From Falsiroseomonas ponticola (GTDB lineage: Bacteria > Pseudomonadota > Alphaproteobacteria > Acetobacterales > Acetobacteraceae): 64,000 nucleotides of DNA. This document shows positions 1-8,624 of the stretch, one piece after another. Both the position numbers and the translations under genes were made by a program. The notes beneath the pieces were generated by a model that searched no databases, was not told the origin of the DNA, and saw only the letters and a program-made list of their open reading frames with translations. Numbering within the stretch: position 1 is the first letter of the stretch; every line of letters starts with the position of its first letter. The stretch covers positions 62,001 to 126,000 of the forward strand of contig NZ_JAERQN010000002.1 of NCBI RefSeq assembly GCF_016805305.1. Direction: 5' to 3'.

Positions 1-87
1 AACAACATGGCGCGCAAGAAGCTGCGCGAGATCGTCGAGCGCTACAGCGACCCCGTCGCCGCTGCCGTCCCCTCCAAGGCCGCCTGA
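1..87 (+). CDS. C-terminal end of an unidentified protein (partial)
   Basis: The window opens inside a reading frame that ends at the TGA of 85-87. The 28 visible residues are basic, then alanine- and proline-rich (ARKKLREIVERYSDPV...). No domain can be named from so little. The stop lies 5 bases before the start of a nitrate/sulfonate-type binding protein, so it is probably the preceding gene of the same operon, for instance an ABC component or a catabolic enzyme. That role is inferred from position only. Confidence 0.55.
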   Translation, partial: NNMARKKLREIVERYSDPVAAAVPSKAA

Positions 88-92
88 AGGAG

Positions 93-1124
93 ATGCCCCG
101 CATGATCACGCGTCGTTCCACGCTGGTGGCCGGCCTCGGCGCCGGCCTGTCGCTGCCCGCGCTCCACGCCCGCGCGCAGATGCGCAGCACGCGCTTCACG
201 CTGGACTGGGCCTTCTCCGGCGCCTCCGCCTTCGCCATCGCGGCGCATCGCCTGGGCTATTTCCGGGACGAGGGGATCGATGCCCGCGTCTCCCGCGGCT
301 TCGGCTCGGGCCGCGTGCCGGTGGACATCGCCGGCGGCGCCTATGACATCGGCTTCGGCGACTTCTCCTCCATGGCGCGCTTCGCGGCGGAGAACCCGGC
401 GATCGGCCTGGTCTGCGTGATGATGACCTTCGACGGGCTGCCGCTGGTCTGCGTCTCCCGCGCCGGCGGGCCGATCCGGGAGCCGAAGGACCTGGAGGGC
501 AAGCGGCTGGCGGCGCCGGAAGGCGATGCGGGGCGGCAGATCTTCCCGGTCTTCGCGGAAGCGGCGGGCTTCGACGCGGCCAAGGTCAACTGGATCAGCG
601 TCTCGCCCGAATTGCGGGAGCCGATGCTGGTGCGCGGCCAGGCGGATGCCATCACGGGCTTCGTCAGCTCCGCCGTCATCAGCCTGGAAGGGCTCGGCGT
701 CACGCGCGCGCAGCAGAACATCATGCGCTACCGCGACTATGGCGTGCCGCTCTATTCCAACGGCGTCATCACCACGCGGCGCTACGCCGAAGCCAACCCG
801 GACATCGTGCGCGGCATCGTGCGCGGCATCAGCCGCGGCGTGCAGCTGATGGTGCGCGACCCCGCCGCGGCGGCCGCCACGGTGAAGGAGGCGGAGCCGC
901 TGGTGGACCTGCCGCTGGAGACGCGGCGGACGCAGATCGTGGTGGATGAGATGATCATGACCGACCATGTGAAGGCCAATGGCCTGTCGGCCGTGGTGCC
1001 GGCGCGGCTGGAGGCCGGGATCGGCATCCTGGAGAAGGTCTATCGCTTCCCCCGCCGCCCCTCCGGCGCCGAACTCTACACGGACGCCTATCTGCCGGCC
1101 CGGGCGGACCGCGCCGTGGCCTGA
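93..1124 (+). CDS. ABC transporter substrate-binding protein, SsuA/NMT1 (THI5-like) family
   Basis: The product is a 343-residue periplasmic binding protein. The N-terminus has a twin-arginine-like signal (TRRSTLVAGLGAG) followed by an Ala-x-Ala region near residue 29. The mature part resembles the NMT1/THI5-like fold used for sulfonates, nitrate, riboflavin or pyrimidine precursors: an early 'TLDW' segment, then 'GGAYDIGFGDFSSMARF' (a signature region of the family), then 'KDLEGKRLAAPEGDAGRQ'. An AAGGAG sequence precedes the ATG. The permease and ATPase are not in view and should lie upstream of the window. The substrate cannot be told from sequence alone. It is followed by an unrelated TetR-controlled operon. 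Confidence 0.8.
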   Translation: MPRMITRRSTLVAGLGAGLSLPALHARAQMRSTRFTLDWAFSGASAFAIAAHRLGYFRDEGIDARVSRGFGSGRVPVDIAGGAYDIGFGDFSSMARFAAENPAIGLVCVMMTFDGLPLVCVSRAGGPIREPKDLEGKRLAAPEGDAGRQIFPVFAEAAGFDAAKVNWISVSPELREPMLVRGQADAITGFVSSAVISLEGLGVTRAQQNIMRYRDYGVPLYSNGVITTRRYAEANPDIVRGIVRGISRGVQLMVRDPAAAAATVKEAEPLVDLPLETRRTQIVVDEMIMTDHVKANGLSAVVPARLEAGIGILEKVYRFPRRPSGAELYTDAYLPARADRAVA

Positions 1125-1134
1125 CAGGCCGCTG

Positions 1135-1178
1135 TACCGGCTGGACGGTTGGGGGCTTGACGAACCGTCCGGCCGGTA
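1135..1178. promoter_or_regulatory. Near-perfect 44-bp palindrome before tetR: putative TetR operator
   Basis: Left arm TACCGGCTGGACGGTT (1135-1150) and right arm AACCGTCCGGCCGGTA (1163-1178) are complementary at 15 of 16 positions around a 12-base centre. The centre ends in TTGACG (1157-1162), a -35-like hexamer, and the right arm runs into TATAGT (1177-1182), a -10-like hexamer that ends 8 bases before the tetR ATG. A repressor bound here would cover the promoter, as expected for autoregulation. The 14-bp spacing between these two hexamers is too short for an ordinary promoter, so the exact promoter is unsure. The palindrome could also end transcription of the upstream gene, but no T-run follows. 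Confidence 0.6.
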
Positions 1179-1190
1179 TAGTTAGGGGGC

Positions 1191-1763
1191 ATGGATGATC
1201 CCCCCGTGACGACCCTGCCCGCCCCCGATGCGCGCACGCGCATCCTCGATGCGGCGGAGGCCATCGTGCAGGCCCGCGGCGTGCCGGCGCTGACGCTGGA
1301 GGCGGCGGCGCGCGATGCCGGCGTCTCCAAGGGCGGGCTGCTCTACCACTTCGCCTCCAAGGAAGCGCTGCTGGCCGGCATGCTGGGCCGGCTGGCGGAG
1401 GCGATCTCCCGCGATTTCGACCTGGTGGTGGCGGCGCAGCCGGCGGTGCGCGGCCGCGTCGCGCGCGCCCTGCTGGCCTGGGCCTTCGAGGAGATGGCCT
1501 GCGAGCACCAGGAACGCGCGGCGGCGGTCTTCCTGGCGGCCTTCCACCATGACCGCGCGCTGCTCGACCCCGTCCGCGCCGTCTTCGAACGCATCCGCGC
1601 GGCGATGGCCGGGGATGGGCTGGCGCCGGGCGTGGGCATCGCCATCATGACGGCGACGGACGGGTTGTTCATGTCCCGCGTCTTCGGGCTCTACAGCCTG
1701 GAGCCCGAGGATCTCCGCGCCCTTCGGGGGGCGCTGGAAGCGATGGTGGAGACTGCGCCATGA
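1191..1763 (+). CDS. TetR/AcrR family transcriptional regulator
   Basis: This 190-residue protein has a typical N-terminal TetR helix-turn-helix (about residues 15-60): 'TRILDAAEAIV', 'VPALTLEAAARDAGVSKG', then 'LLYHFASKEALLAGML'. The C-terminal ligand domain is helical and not assignable to a ligand. Its stop overlaps the start of the exporter subunit by 4 bases (ATGA), so it is the first gene of the exporter operon and most likely its local repressor. The large palindrome just upstream is the probable binding site. An in-frame GTG at 1206 is an alternative start. Confidence 0.85.
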   Translation: MDDPPVTTLPAPDARTRILDAAEAIVQARGVPALTLEAAARDAGVSKGGLLYHFASKEALLAGMLGRLAEAISRDFDLVVAAQPAVRGRVARALLAWAFEEMACEHQERAAAVFLAAFHHDRALLDPVRAVFERIRAAMAGDGLAPGVGIAIMTATDGLFMSRVFGLYSLEPEDLRALRGALEAMVETAP

Positions 1764-2800
1764 CGCGCCGGGTGAAGCTGCTGCTGGGCGGCGTTGTGGT
1801 GGTGGCGGCGGCGGCGGGGGCCTTCCAGGCGATGCAGCCCGGCACGGCGCCGGCGCCGGTGGTGGCGACGGCCGCGGCGGCGGGCCCTGTCGGCGTCGGC
1901 GCGCTGGGGCGGGTGGAGCCGGCCTCGCGCATCCGCCGCCTGGCCCCCGGCAATGCCCAGGAAGGGGCGCGGATCGACCGGCTGCTGGTGGCGGAGGGCG
2001 ATGTCGTCGCCGCCGGCCAGGTGGTGGCGGAATTCCATGACGCGGCGCTGAAGGATGCGGCGCTGGCGCAGGCGGAGGCGCAGCTGGCGCAGTCCCGCGC
2101 CAGGCTGGAGCGCACCCGCGCCGCCGGTCGCCCTTCGGAGATCGCCGCGCAGCGCGCGCGGATCGAGGCGCTGACCAGCGCCGAGGCCTCCGCCCGCCGG
2201 GACGCGGAGCGGGCGGAGCGGCTGGAGCGCACCGGCGCGGGGGCGGAGGCGACGGCGGAACGCGCCCGCTTCGCCGCCAACCGCGCCCGCGCCGAACGGG
2301 CGGAGGCGCAGGCGGCGCTGGAGACGCTGCTGAGCCCGCGGCCGGAGGACCTGGCGCTGGCGGAGGCGGAATACGCCGCGGCCGAGGCGGCGGTGGTGCG
2401 CGCGCGGGCAGAGGCCGCCATGGCCCGGCTGCGCGCGCCCATCGCGGGCACGGTGCTGCGCGTGATCGCCCGCGCGGGCGAACGCGTGCCGACCGATGGC
2501 GTGCTGGAGATGGCGGATCTCTCCGCCATCGACGTCGTGGCCGATGTCTTCGAGACGGACATGCCGCGGCTGCGCCCCGGCGCGCCGGCGGAGATCGCGG
2601 TGCCCGGCGAGGCGCGGCGCTTCGCCGCCACGGTGCGCGAGATCGGCTGGCAGGTGCGGCGCACGACGCAGGCGGGGACGGACCCGGTGGCGGCGGTGGA
2701 TGCGCGGACGGTGGAGGTGCGGCTCGCGCTCGGCCCCGATGGCGTGGCGGCGCTGGCGCGGCGGTCCAACATGCAGGTGCAGGTGGCGATCAGGCCGTGA
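1760..2800 (+). CDS. devB: HlyD/DevB-family membrane fusion protein of an ABC exporter
   Basis: The 346-residue periplasmic adaptor links an inner-membrane ABC exporter to an outer-membrane channel. One N-terminal membrane anchor (about residues 5-25) is followed by a lipoyl half (EGDVVAAGQVVAEFHD), a long Ala/Arg/Glu-rich coiled-coil hairpin (about residues 95-215), the second lipoyl half (APIAGTVLRVIARAGERV) and a beta-barrel region. Overlaps of 4 bases with tetR upstream and devC downstream show a tight operon. The DevB name rests on this architecture together with the DevC and DevA neighbours; the cargo is unknown. Confidence 0.85.
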   Translation: MTRRVKLLLGGVVVVAAAAGAFQAMQPGTAPAPVVATAAAAGPVGVGALGRVEPASRIRRLAPGNAQEGARIDRLLVAEGDVVAAGQVVAEFHDAALKDAALAQAEAQLAQSRARLERTRAAGRPSEIAAQRARIEALTSAEASARRDAERAERLERTGAGAEATAERARFAANRARAERAEAQAALETLLSPRPEDLALAEAEYAAAEAAVVRARAEAAMARLRAPIAGTVLRVIARAGERVPTDGVLEMADLSAIDVVADVFETDMPRLRPGAPAEIAVPGEARRFAATVREIGWQVRRTTQAGTDPVAAVDARTVEVRLALGPDGVAALARRSNMQVQVAIRP

Positions 2801-4059
2801 ACGACCAGCCACCCCCCTTGCTGCCCTGGGCGCCGGAACTCGCGACGCCCACGGGCGGCGGCCCCGCCGCCGCGCCGCGCCGCGCGCCCGGCTTCGTGGC
2901 CGCGTCGCTGCTGGCGCTGCGCCTCGCCTGGCGGCAGCTGCGCAGCGAGAAGGCGCGCCTGGCTTCCGCCATCGCGGGCGTGATGTTCGCCTGCGTGCTG
3001 GTCTTCATGCAGCTGGGCTTCCGCGCGGCGCTGTTCGACAGCGCGACGGCGCTGATCGGCGCCATGCGGGGCGACCTGTTCCTGATGCACCCGATGACGC
3101 TGGCGAGCTTCAAGCCGGAGCCGCTGCCGCGCGGCCGTGCCTACCAGGTGCTGGCGGTGCCGGAGGTGGAGCGCGCCGTGCCGGTCTATCTGGCGCAGGC
3201 GACCTGGCGGAATCCGGAGAACGGCACGCGGCGCGCGATCCAGCTGATCGGCGTCGATACCGATGCGGGGGTGCTGGATTTCCCCGGCCTGGCGCCGCTG
3301 GTGGAGCAGCTGAAGCGGGCGGACACCGTCGCCTTCGATGTGCGGTCGCGTCCGGAATTCGGTGCCGTGGCGCGGCTGCTGGCGGAACGCGGGCCCTTTC
3401 CCGTCGAGGTCGGCAACCGGCAGGTGGATGTGGTGGGCCTGATCGAGATCGGGCCGAGCTTCGGCGCGGATGGCAACATCGTGCTGTCCGACGTGAATTT
3501 CCGCCGCGTGGTGAAGGAAAGGCTGGTGTCCGCCATCGACCTGGTCGCCATCAAGCTGCGCCCGGGTTCCGACGTGCTGGCCGTGCAGCGGCAGCTGAGG
3601 GAAATCCTGCCGGCGGATGCGATGGTGCTGACGCAGGCGGAGCTCAACGCGCATGAGCGGCGGTACTGGGAGGAGGCGACGCCGATCGGCTTCATCTTCG
3701 CCTTCGGCAGCCTGATGGGCCTCGTGGTCGGGATGGTGATCGTCTACCAGATCCTGTTCAGCGACATTGCCGGCCACCTCAAGGAATATGCGACGCTGAA
3801 GGCGATGGGGTATTCGAACTGGTATCTCGGCCGCGTGGTGCTGGGGGCGTCGCTGATCCTGGCCGTCGCAGGCTTCATCCCGGGCTTTCTCCTTTCCACC
3901 TTCCTCTATGACGTGGTCGGCGCCAGCACCTTCCTGCCGCTGGCGATGGATGCGTCCCGCGCGACATCGGTGTTCCTGATGATCTTCACCATGTGCGCGG
4001 TGGCCGGGCTGCTGGCGATGCGCAAGCTGCGGGATGCCAACCCCGCGGACATGTTCTGA
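2797..4059 (+). CDS. devC: DevC-type ABC exporter permease (FtsX/MacB-like)
   Basis: The 420-residue permease has one transmembrane helix after a proline-rich N-terminus (about residues 55-75), a large periplasmic domain (about 80-285), and three C-terminal helices containing 'LMGLVVGMVIVYQILFSDI' and 'EYATLKAMGYSN', hallmarks of the FtsX-like permease fold. The predicted start is a GTG that overlaps the devB stop (GTGA). The stop overlaps the devA ATG (TGATG). In known DevBCA systems this subunit works with DevA and DevB to expel lipids or other hydrophobic molecules. The substrate here is not known. Confidence 0.88.
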   Translation: MNDQPPPLLPWAPELATPTGGGPAAAPRRAPGFVAASLLALRLAWRQLRSEKARLASAIAGVMFACVLVFMQLGFRAALFDSATALIGAMRGDLFLMHPMTLASFKPEPLPRGRAYQVLAVPEVERAVPVYLAQATWRNPENGTRRAIQLIGVDTDAGVLDFPGLAPLVEQLKRADTVAFDVRSRPEFGAVARLLAERGPFPVEVGNRQVDVVGLIEIGPSFGADGNIVLSDVNFRRVVKERLVSAIDLVAIKLRPGSDVLAVQRQLREILPADAMVLTQAELNAHERRYWEEATPIGFIFAFGSLMGLVVGMVIVYQILFSDIAGHLKEYATLKAMGYSNWYLGRVVLGASLILAVAGFIPGFLLSTFLYDVVGASTFLPLAMDASRATSVFLMIFTMCAVAGLLAMRKLRDANPADMF

Positions 4060-4769
4060 TGGAGACGCTGCGTTCCCCCATCCCCGTCGATCTGCGCGGG
4101 CTGAACTACGCCTATGGCGAGGGCGAGTTGCGCCGCCTGGTGCTGCGGGATGTGTCGCTGGCGGTGCAGCCCGGGGAGATCGTGCTGCTGACCGGCCCTT
4201 CGGGCAGCGGCAAGACCACGCTGCTGACGCTGATCGGCGCGCTGCGGTCCATGCAGGAAGGCAGCGCGCAGGTGCTGGGCGAGGAATTGCGCGGCGCGAA
4301 CGAGGCCGCGCGCGTGCGGCTGCGCCGGCGCATCGGCTTCATCTTCCAGAACCACAATCTGCTGGGCTTCCTGACGGCGCGGCAGAACGTGGCCATGGCG
4401 CTGGAACAGGATGGCGGGCAGTCCGAATCCGCGCGGCTGAAGCGGGCGGCGGAATTGCTGGGCGCCGTCGGGCTGGCGGACCATGTGGACAAGCTGCCCT
4501 CCCAGCTTTCCGGCGGGCAGCGGCAGCGCGTTTCCGTGGCGCGGGCGCTCGCCGCCGACCCTGGCCTGGTGCTGGCGGACGAGCCCACCGCCGCACTCGA
4601 CAAGGCGAGCGGGCAGGAGGTGGTGAAGCTGCTGCGCAACCTCGCCAAGTCGCGTGGCGTGCCGATCCTGCTGGTCACGCATGACCCGCGCATCCTCGAC
4701 ATCGCCGACCGGATCGTGGCGATGGAGGATGGGCGCATCGTCGATACGGCCAAGGAAAAGGCGGGCTGA
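4059..4769 (+). CDS. devA: DevA-type ABC exporter ATP-binding protein (LolD-like)
   Basis: The 236-residue ATPase is complete. Walker A GPSGSGKTT lies near residues 46-54, the Q-loop in 'IFQNHNLLG', the signature LSGGQRQR near residue 149, Walker B with 'LADEPTAALD' near residues 169-178, and the H-loop 'VTHDPR' near 207. It belongs to the MacB/LolD branch that partners FtsX-like permeases and would power the DevBC exporter. The ATG shares bases with the devC stop. The next gene, a maleylacetate reductase, starts one base after the devA stop. Confidence 0.9.
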   Translation: METLRSPIPVDLRGLNYAYGEGELRRLVLRDVSLAVQPGEIVLLTGPSGSGKTTLLTLIGALRSMQEGSAQVLGEELRGANEAARVRLRRRIGFIFQNHNLLGFLTARQNVAMALEQDGGQSESARLKRAAELLGAVGLADHVDKLPSQLSGGQRQRVSVARALAADPGLVLADEPTAALDKASGQEVVKLLRNLAKSRGVPILLVTHDPRILDIADRIVAMEDGRIVDTAKEKAG

Positions 4770-4770
4770 G

Positions 4771-5826
4771 ATGCAGCATTTCGTGTGGAACGCCGCGCCG
4801 GGGCGCGTGGTCTTCGGCGCCGGGTCGCTGGGATCGCTGGCGGAGGAGGTGGCGCGGCTCGGCGCCCGGCGCGCGGTGGTGCTGGTGACGCCGACGCAGG
4901 CGCGGCGCGGGGCGGCGATCCTGGCCTCGCTCGGCGATCGCGGCGCGGGGGTGATCGCGCGGGCGGCCATGCACACGCCGGTGGAGGTGACGGAGGCCGC
5001 GCTGGCGGAGCTGCGCGCGATGGAGGGCGATTGCCTGGTGGCGATGGGCGGCGGGTCCGCCATCGGCCTCGGCAAGGCCTTGGCGCTGCGCACGGGGCTG
5101 CCGCAGATCGCGGTGCCGACGACCTATGCGGGGTCGGAGATGACGATGCTGCTCGGCCAGACGGAGGGCGCGCTGAAGCGCACCATCCGCGATGCCGCCG
5201 TGCTGCCGGAAGTCGTGGTCTATGACGTCGATCTCACGCTGTCGATGCCGCCGGCGCTGACCGCGACATCGGGGCTGAACGCGATGGCGCATGCGGTGGA
5301 GGCGCTCTACGCCGCCGACGCCAATCCCGTGACGTCGCTGATGGCGGAGGAATCGCTGCGGCTGCTGGCGGGCGCGCTGCCGCGCTGCGTGGCGGGGGAT
5401 GCCACGGCAAGGTCCGATGCGCTGCAGGGCGCCTTCCTGGCCGGGGTGTGCCTGGGTGCCGTCAGCATCGCGTTGCACCACAAGATCTGCCATGTGCTCG
5501 GCGGCAGCTTCGGCCTGCCGCATGCGGAGACGCATGCGGTGATGCTGCCGCATGCCACGGGCTTCAATGCGCCGGCGGCGCCGGAGGCGATGGCGCGGGT
5601 GGCGCGCGCGATCGGGGCGGAGGATGCGGCGCGGGGGCTCTGGGACCTGGCGGCGCGGATCGGCGCGCCGATGAGCCTGGCGGCGCTGGGGCTGCGCGAG
5701 TCCGACCTGGACCGCGCGGCGGCGATCGCGGTGGCGAGCCCCTATCCCAATCCGCGCCCGCTGACGGAAGAAGCGATCCGCGCGCTGCTGGGCGATGCCT
5801 TCGCCGGGCGCCCGCCATCACGATAG
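4771..5826 (+). CDS. Maleylacetate reductase-like iron-containing alcohol dehydrogenase
   Basis: The 351-residue protein belongs to the iron-dependent alcohol dehydrogenase family, in the maleylacetate reductase branch (MacA/TfdF). It has the dinucleotide-binding 'VAMGGGSAIGLGKALAL' segment, the 'VPTTYAGSEMT' motif and His-rich metal-site regions ('HKICHVLGGSFGLPHAETHAV'). The length is right for the family (about 350). The known reaction reduces maleylacetate to 3-oxoadipate with NAD(P)H at the end of hydroxyquinol, resorcinol or chloroaromatic routes. No ring-cleavage dioxygenase, hydroxylase or 3-oxoadipate gene is nearby. It sits one base after devA, so it is probably co-transcribed with the exporter, which is odd. 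Confidence 0.82.
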   Translation: MQHFVWNAAPGRVVFGAGSLGSLAEEVARLGARRAVVLVTPTQARRGAAILASLGDRGAGVIARAAMHTPVEVTEAALAELRAMEGDCLVAMGGGSAIGLGKALALRTGLPQIAVPTTYAGSEMTMLLGQTEGALKRTIRDAAVLPEVVVYDVDLTLSMPPALTATSGLNAMAHAVEALYAADANPVTSLMAEESLRLLAGALPRCVAGDATARSDALQGAFLAGVCLGAVSIALHHKICHVLGGSFGLPHAETHAVMLPHATGFNAPAAPEAMARVARAIGAEDAARGLWDLAARIGAPMSLAALGLRESDLDRAAAIAVASPYPNPRPLTEEAIRALLGDAFAGRPPSR

Positions 5827-5859
5827 GTGATTGACGCCTGTATCCGGGGGCGAGACGAT

Positions 5860-5878
5860 CCCTGTACTGCAAACAGGG
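5860..5878 (+). promoter_or_regulatory. Small hairpin covering the ribosome binding site of the amino-acid binding protein
   Basis: CCCTGT (5860-5865) pairs with ACAGGG (5873-5878) around a 7-base loop. The right arm supplies the first bases of the GGGAGA Shine-Dalgarno that serves the ATG at 5888. With only 6 base pairs the structure is modest; it may tune translation or be chance. Confidence 0.3.
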
Positions 5879-5887
5879 AGAACAATC

Positions 5888-6913
5888 ATGTCATGGTTCC
5901 GGGGCCTCGCGGCCGCGGCCCTTGCCGCTTGCGCCGCCATCGCCGTGCCCGCCCAGGCGGGGCCCATCCTCGATGCCGTGCGCGCGCGGGGGCAGCTGGT
6001 CTGCGGCATCCATACCGGCGTCGCCGGCTTCGCGCTGCCGGACAGCCGGGGCACCTGGCAGGGCATGGATGTGGATCTCTGCCGCGGGCTCGCGGTCGCG
6101 ATCTTCAACGATGCCAGCAAGGTGCGCTTCGTCGCGCTCTCCTCCTCCACCCGCTTCACGGCGCTGGGGTCGGGGGAGATCGACGTGCTGTTCCGCACCT
6201 CGACGCAGACCATGCTGCGCGACACCACGCTCGGCCTGCGCCATGCCGTCACCTATTTCTATGACGGGCACGGCTTCATGGTGCGCAACACGCTGGGCGT
6301 CTCCAAGGTCGCGGACCTCAACGGCGCGACGATCTGCCTGATCCAGGGCACGACGAACGAGCAGGTGACGGCCGACTACTTCCGCAGCATCAACGTGCCC
6401 TTCCGCCCGGTGGTGTTCGAGCGCACGGACCAGGCTTCCGAGGCGCTGCAGGCGGGGCGCTGCGATGCCTTCGGGACGGATGCCTCGCAGCTCGCGGGCG
6501 TGCGCTCCTCCATGCCGCGGCCGGCGGATTGGACCATCCTGCCGGAGCGCTTCAGCAAGGAGCCCTATGGCGCCTATCTGCGCCGTGGCGACGAGGAATG
6601 GTTCGACCTGGCGCGCTGGTACACCTACGCCATCATCGAGGCGGAGGAGCAGGGCATCACGCGGGCGAATGCGGAGGAGCAGCGGCGGACCAGCACGAAC
6701 CCGAATACGCGCCGCCTGCTGGGCGTGACGCCGGAACTCGGCCAGTCCCTCAAGATCGATCCCGCCTGGGCCTACAATGTCGTGCGCGCGATCGGGAATT
6801 ACGGGGAGCTGTATGACCGGCATTTCGGGCCGCAGACGCCGGTGAACCTGCCGCGCGGGCCGAACAACCTCTGGACCAATGGCGGGCTCGTTTACGCGCT
6901 GCCGCTGCGGTGA
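5888..6913 (+). CDS. General amino-acid ABC transporter substrate-binding protein (AapJ/BztA-like)
   Basis: The 341-residue protein starts with a cleavable signal peptide (MSWFRGLAAAALAA..., cut near AQA-GP). The mature part matches the polar amino-acid binding family: 'VRARGQLVCGIHTGVAGFALPD', 'GMDVDLCRGLAVAIFND', 'DVLFRTSTQTMLRD'. The ATG at 5888 is preferred over an in-frame ATG at 5831 because only the former has a Shine-Dalgarno (GGGAGA) and begins a signal peptide. No AapQMP permease or ATPase genes follow, so it is an orphan that must borrow a transporter. A terminator hairpin follows directly. Confidence 0.85.
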   Translation: MSWFRGLAAAALAACAAIAVPAQAGPILDAVRARGQLVCGIHTGVAGFALPDSRGTWQGMDVDLCRGLAVAIFNDASKVRFVALSSSTRFTALGSGEIDVLFRTSTQTMLRDTTLGLRHAVTYFYDGHGFMVRNTLGVSKVADLNGATICLIQGTTNEQVTADYFRSINVPFRPVVFERTDQASEALQAGRCDAFGTDASQLAGVRSSMPRPADWTILPERFSKEPYGAYLRRGDEEWFDLARWYTYAIIEAEEQGITRANAEEQRRTSTNPNTRRLLGVTPELGQSLKIDPAWAYNVVRAIGNYGELYDRHFGPQTPVNLPRGPNNLWTNGGLVYALPLR

Positions 6914-6920
6914 GACGTGC

Positions 6921-6950
6921 GCCCTCTCCCCCGATGGGGGAGAGGGCCTT
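6921..6950. terminator. Perfect 12-bp hairpin between convergent genes (bidirectional terminator)
   Basis: GCCCTCTCCCCC (6921-6932) and GGGGGAGAGGGC (6936-6947) are exact inverted repeats with a 3-base loop. The hairpin lies between the stop of the binding protein and the stop of chvI, which converge. There is only a short T-run (CTT), so termination strength is not certain. Confidence 0.65.
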
Positions 6951-6954
6951 GGCA

Positions 6955-7656
<702 letters not shown>

Positions 7657-7736
7657 GGGTCAGGCTCCTCGGGCGCGGCAGTTGCGCGATGGGGGGATTG
7701 TGGCGGCCAATTGTGGCAAAGGCGGGTCAGGCTGCG

Positions 7737-8468
7737 ATGGGGACGGAGAACTTCGGCTTCGAGGCCAGGAAACTGGTGCGCGCGGCGGCTTCCGCCACCC
7801 TGGCGACGGTGACGGAAGGCCAGCCCTTCGCGGCGCTGGCCACGCCGGCCGCCACGCCGGACCTGTCCATCCTGATGCTGCTGTCGTCGCTGTCGGAGCA
7901 TACGCGGCACCTGCGGCAGGAAGGCCGCTGCGCGCTGATCTATGTGGGCACGCCCGAATCGGCCAACCCCCAGACGGCGCCGCGCGTGACGCTGACCGGG
8001 ATGGCGGAGCCGGTGCCGGAGGCGGAGGTCGGGCCGCTGAAGGCGCGCTGGCTGGCGCGCCACCCCTATGCCGCGCTCTACGCCGATTTCGGCGATTTCG
8101 CCCTGTGGCGCCTGCGGCCGCAGGCGGCGCTGCTGGTGGGCGGCTTCGCCCGCGCCACGCGCCTGAAGCGTGCGGACCTGCTGCCGGACCCGGCGGCGGT
8201 GGCGGCGCTGGAATCGGCGGAGGCCGAGATCATCGGCCATGTGAATGCCGACCACGCCGATGCCCTGGCCGCGATGGCGGAGGGGCTGCACGGCCAGGCG
8301 CCCGGCCAGGCCTGGCGGATGAGTGCGGTGGACGGCGATGGCTGCGACCTGGCGGCTGGCGAGATCGTGATCCGCCATGCCTGGGCGGCGCCGGTTGCGG
8401 ATGCGGAGGGGGTGCGGGCCGGGCTGATCAAGGCGGCGCGAGCGGGGCGGGCCGCGCTGTCTTCGTAA
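7737..8468 (+). CDS. HugZ-like pyridoxamine-phosphate-oxidase-fold protein with DUF2470 domain
   Basis: The 243-residue protein has an N-terminal split-barrel FMN/heme-binding domain ('KLVRAAASATLATV', 'LSILMLLSSLSEHTRHL') and a C-terminal DUF2470 domain ('EAEIIGHVNADHADALAAMA'), the arrangement of HugZ-type heme-utilisation proteins and related flavoproteins. An ATG at 7689 in the same frame would add 16 residues unlike the family, so 7737 is preferred. It is divergent from chvI and ends about 155 bases before pckA. Heme degradation is the family's best-known role, but no heme-uptake genes are near. Confidence 0.8.
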   Translation: MGTENFGFEARKLVRAAASATLATVTEGQPFAALATPAATPDLSILMLLSSLSEHTRHLRQEGRCALIYVGTPESANPQTAPRVTLTGMAEPVPEAEVGPLKARWLARHPYAALYADFGDFALWRLRPQAALLVGGFARATRLKRADLLPDPAAVAALESAEAEIIGHVNADHADALAAMAEGLHGQAPGQAWRMSAVDGDGCDLAAGEIVIRHAWAAPVADAEGVRAGLIKAARAGRAALSS

Positions 8469-8517
8469 GGTTGAATACCGTAAACAGAAGGTGCAACAAG
8501 TAACCGGGCTGTTATCT

Positions 8518-8547
8518 TGATTATGGCAGCTTACCCGCCCTAATCTT
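8518..8547 (+). promoter_or_regulatory. Possible promoter of pckA
   Basis: TTGATT (8518-8523) and TAATCT (8542-8547) are separated by 18 bases and lie about 77 bases before the pckA ATG, in an AT-richer patch than the surroundings. Matches are 4 of 6 for each hexamer. This is the best sigma-70-like pair in the 155-base gap but is unproven. Confidence 0.4.
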
Positions 8548-8624
8548 GCCGCGCTCAGCGCCGAAAACGACGCCCGCGACGATGGCCGTGCCACTCAGGC
8601 GGCCACCCCCTCTGGAGGTTCCTG

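Noticed and set aside
1157..1182. TTGACG/TATAGT as a full sigma-70 promoter of tetR
   Set aside because: The spacing is only 14 bases. The hexamers are mentioned with the operator but not listed as a separate promoter.
1760..4769. An RND-type efflux pump controlled by TetR
   Set aside because: The adaptor is followed by an FtsX-like permease and an ABC ATPase, not by an RND protein.
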